A stretch of DNA of 64,000 nucleotides, taken from the NCBI RefSeq assembly GCF_009831655.1, contig NZ_WRPA01000022.1:1-64000 (forward strand), written 5' to 3'. This DNA is from Shewanella insulae (GTDB taxonomy: Bacteria > Pseudomonadota > Gammaproteobacteria > Enterobacterales > Shewanellaceae). A program made the position numbers and the translations under genes. Shown here piece after piece: positions 62,615 to 64,000 of this stretch. Under the pieces are notes generated by a model, which searched no databases, was not told the origin of the DNA, and saw nothing but the letters and a program-made list of their open reading frames with translations. The stretch's first letter is position 1. Each line of letters begins with the position of its first letter.

Positions 62615-64000
62615 ATGTTTAGAGCCCTGATATTTTGTTTTCTATTACTCTCGAGCGCACTACCCAGCTTCGCACAGGCCTCGGAAAGTCCGGCGCCTCA
62701 AAATGCCACATGGCATTATGTGGATGCCGACGGTCAGCTGAAGATCAAGCTCTATTTCTTCTGGTCTAAGACCTGTCCTCACTGCGCCGAGGCCCATCCC
62801 TTCATCGACAGTCTGCCGGAAAAGTATCCCTGGATAGAGCTAGAGTCACACATGGTGTCTCAGGCCGGTACCCGGGAGAAATGGCAGGCGATCGCCGAGC
62901 AGACCAAGGTCGCCGCGCGCTCCGTGCCCTATATCGCCGCCTGTGAACAGGCCACAGTGGGTTACAGCAGCGAAGCCGTGACTGGACAGTTTATTCTACA
63001 GCAGCTCAAGGCCTGTTACCGCGCCTTGGGCGGCGTGGTTGAGGACGGTGAACAGGCGACCCAGACGGGTACGGCGGCCCCAGAGGGCGAGCCGCTATTT
63101 GCGACCTGTAGCGCCAGCAGCGAACCCGGCACCTGTGACCTGGGGCTGGAGGAAAGCGCACCTGCCGCGCCCGTCACTAAGGTACAACCCATAGAGCTGC
63201 CACTGATCGGTGTAGTGGCGCCAGAGCAGCTATCCCTGCCCGTACTGACCGTGGTGCTGGCCGGAGTCGACGCCTTCAACCCCTGCGCCTTCTTCGTGCT
63301 GCTGTTTCTGCTCTCCATCATGGTTAACGCCAAGAGTCGCAGCCGCATGTTGATTGTCGGCGGCATCTTCGTGTTCTTCTCGGGCTTTATCTACTTCCTG
63401 TTTATGATCGCCTGGCTCAACATCTTCGAGCTGCTGGGCGCGGGTAGTGACGGCGGCCTCATCATACTCGGGGCCGGTTTGATGGCGCTGATCGCCGGTG
63501 CCATCAACATCAAGGAATACTTCTTCACCAAGGGTGAGGTCAGTCTCTCCATGTCGGCGGAAAACCGCACCGGGCTAATCAAGCGCATGGGCAAGCTCAC
63601 CAGCGCCAGCAGCATGGCGGCGATGATCGCCGGCACAGTGGTGTTAGCCATCCTGGCTAATGCCTATGAGCTGCTGTGCACAGCAGGTTTTCCGATGATC
63701 TACACCAGCGTATTGACTATGCATGAACTGCCGGCATTCGAGCGCTACCTCTACCTGGCCTTCTACAACATAGTCTATGTGATCCCGCTCGCGGCAATCG
63801 TAATCGCCTTCAGCGCCACCCTGGGTAAGCGCAAGCTCACCGAGAAAGAGGGACAAACCCTGAAGCTGATGTCGGGGATCATGATGATTGGCCTGGGGGG
63901 CATGCTGGCCCTGGATCCGACGGCGCTGCAAAACGCCGGCCTGGCCATAGGCTTGATCTTCGCCTCCATCGGCCTGACTTTCGTCATCAGCATGGGGCGC
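62615..64000 (+). CDS. Thioredoxin-CPHC / DsbD-like membrane protein (cut by right edge)
   Basis: The frame opens at ATG 62615 (GGAGG upstream) and is still open at the edge after 462 codons. A signal peptide (MFRALIFCFLLLSSALPSFAQA) is followed by a thioredoxin-like domain with the DsbA-type motif SKTCPHC (Cys54, Cys57). A Cys-containing linker follows to about 200, and then six or more membrane helices. Two membrane cysteines occur in FNPCAFFVLLF (Cys224) and YELLCTAGFP (Cys355), the CcdA/DsbD pattern. It therefore looks like a fused periplasmic thiol carrier and membrane electron conduit, inverted in order relative to DsbD. The 3' end is missing. Confidence 0.82.
   Translation, partial: MFRALIFCFLLLSSALPSFAQASESPAPQNATWHYVDADGQLKIKLYFFWSKTCPHCAEAHPFIDSLPEKYPWIELESHMVSQAGTREKWQAIAEQTKVAARSVPYIAACEQATVGYSSEAVTGQFILQQLKACYRALGGVVEDGEQATQTGTAAPEGEPLFATCSASSEPGTCDLGLEESAPAAPVTKVQPIELPLIGVVAPEQLSLPVLTVVLAGVDAFNPCAFFVLLFLLSIMVNAKSRSRMLIVGGIFVFFSGFIYFLFMIAWLNIFELLGAGSDGGLIILGAGLMALIAGAINIKEYFFTKGEVSLSMSAENRTGLIKRMGKLTSASSMAAMIAGTVVLAILANAYELLCTAGFPMIYTSVLTMHELPAFERYLYLAFYNIVYVIPLAAIVIAFSATLGKRKLTEKEGQTLKLMSGIMMIGLGGMLALDPTALQNAGLAIGLIFASIGLTFVISMGR

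Overview
The window looks like a chromosomal segment of a marine gammaproteobacterium, almost certainly Shewanella or a close relative. This is inferred from gene content and was not checked by database search. The pointers are a stand-alone pentahaem nitrite reductase NrfA facing its own NarQ/NarP pair, a nagB gene carrying a NagR-type operator, a prfB-lysS operon with the RF2 frameshift site, a MipA/DUF3019/two-component operon, a huge GlyGly-CTERM subtilase, YacL, and a COG3014-LpoB lipoprotein pair. I see no rRNA, tRNA, complete insertion sequence, prophage or CRISPR array. Most of the window reads as ordinary core chromosome.

Layout. 1-813 is non-coding and relic-like, with the tail of an unidentified ORF at the left edge. 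814-4.9 kb holds a TPR lipoprotein, a small secreted protein, the nitrogen-regulated glnK-amtB operon (NtrC site plus a sigma-54 promoter) and an isochorismatase-like hydrolase. 5-9 kb holds nrfA divergent from narQP; the shared intergenic region carries FNR-, NarP- and CRP-like sites. 9-17 kb holds YacL and a dense run of envelope lipoproteins: FkpA, a WD40 protein, COG3014, LpoB and a catalytically dead M1 aminopeptidase homologue, with SlyX among them. 17-35 kb is a mixture of housekeeping and metabolic genes: a phosphoribosyltransferase, PhoD, a CBS protein, lrgAB with a LysR regulator, a cyclophilin, a DUF808 protein, rpiA, an NmrA-type reductase with a LysR regulator, LysE, a Cdd1-like protein, an AAA ATPase, a PH-domain protein, a U32 rRNA-modification protein, a cupin, an SRPBCC protein, nagB and rluE.

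35-46 kb holds a PAS-GGDEF-EAL protein, lysS, prfB, a pentapeptide-repeat potassium channel and a 1410-residue fusion of a NuoG/GltD-like flavin module with a molybdenum formate dehydrogenase. 46-57 kb holds a chemoreceptor, a 1705-residue secreted S8 protease and a tightly overlapping mipA-DUF3019-response regulator-histidine kinase operon. A 14-base sequence is repeated upstream of the protease and of mipA, suggesting shared control. 57-64 kb holds ChrA, RlmC, a short GlpD-like oxidase with a two-cysteine OhrR-type regulator, a small secreted OmpA-like protein, and the start of a CPHC-thioredoxin/DsbD-like membrane protein cut by the right edge.

Functional themes are anaerobic respiration and electron flow (NrfA, NarQP, the FDH fusion), nitrogen and amino-sugar supply (GlnK-AmtB, NagB), and envelope biogenesis and sensing. 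The observations that most merit follow-up are the flavin-FDH fusion, the inactive M1 lipoprotein, the MipA/DUF3019 signalling operon with its shared motif, and the OhrR/GlpD-like pair with a 20-base palindrome.
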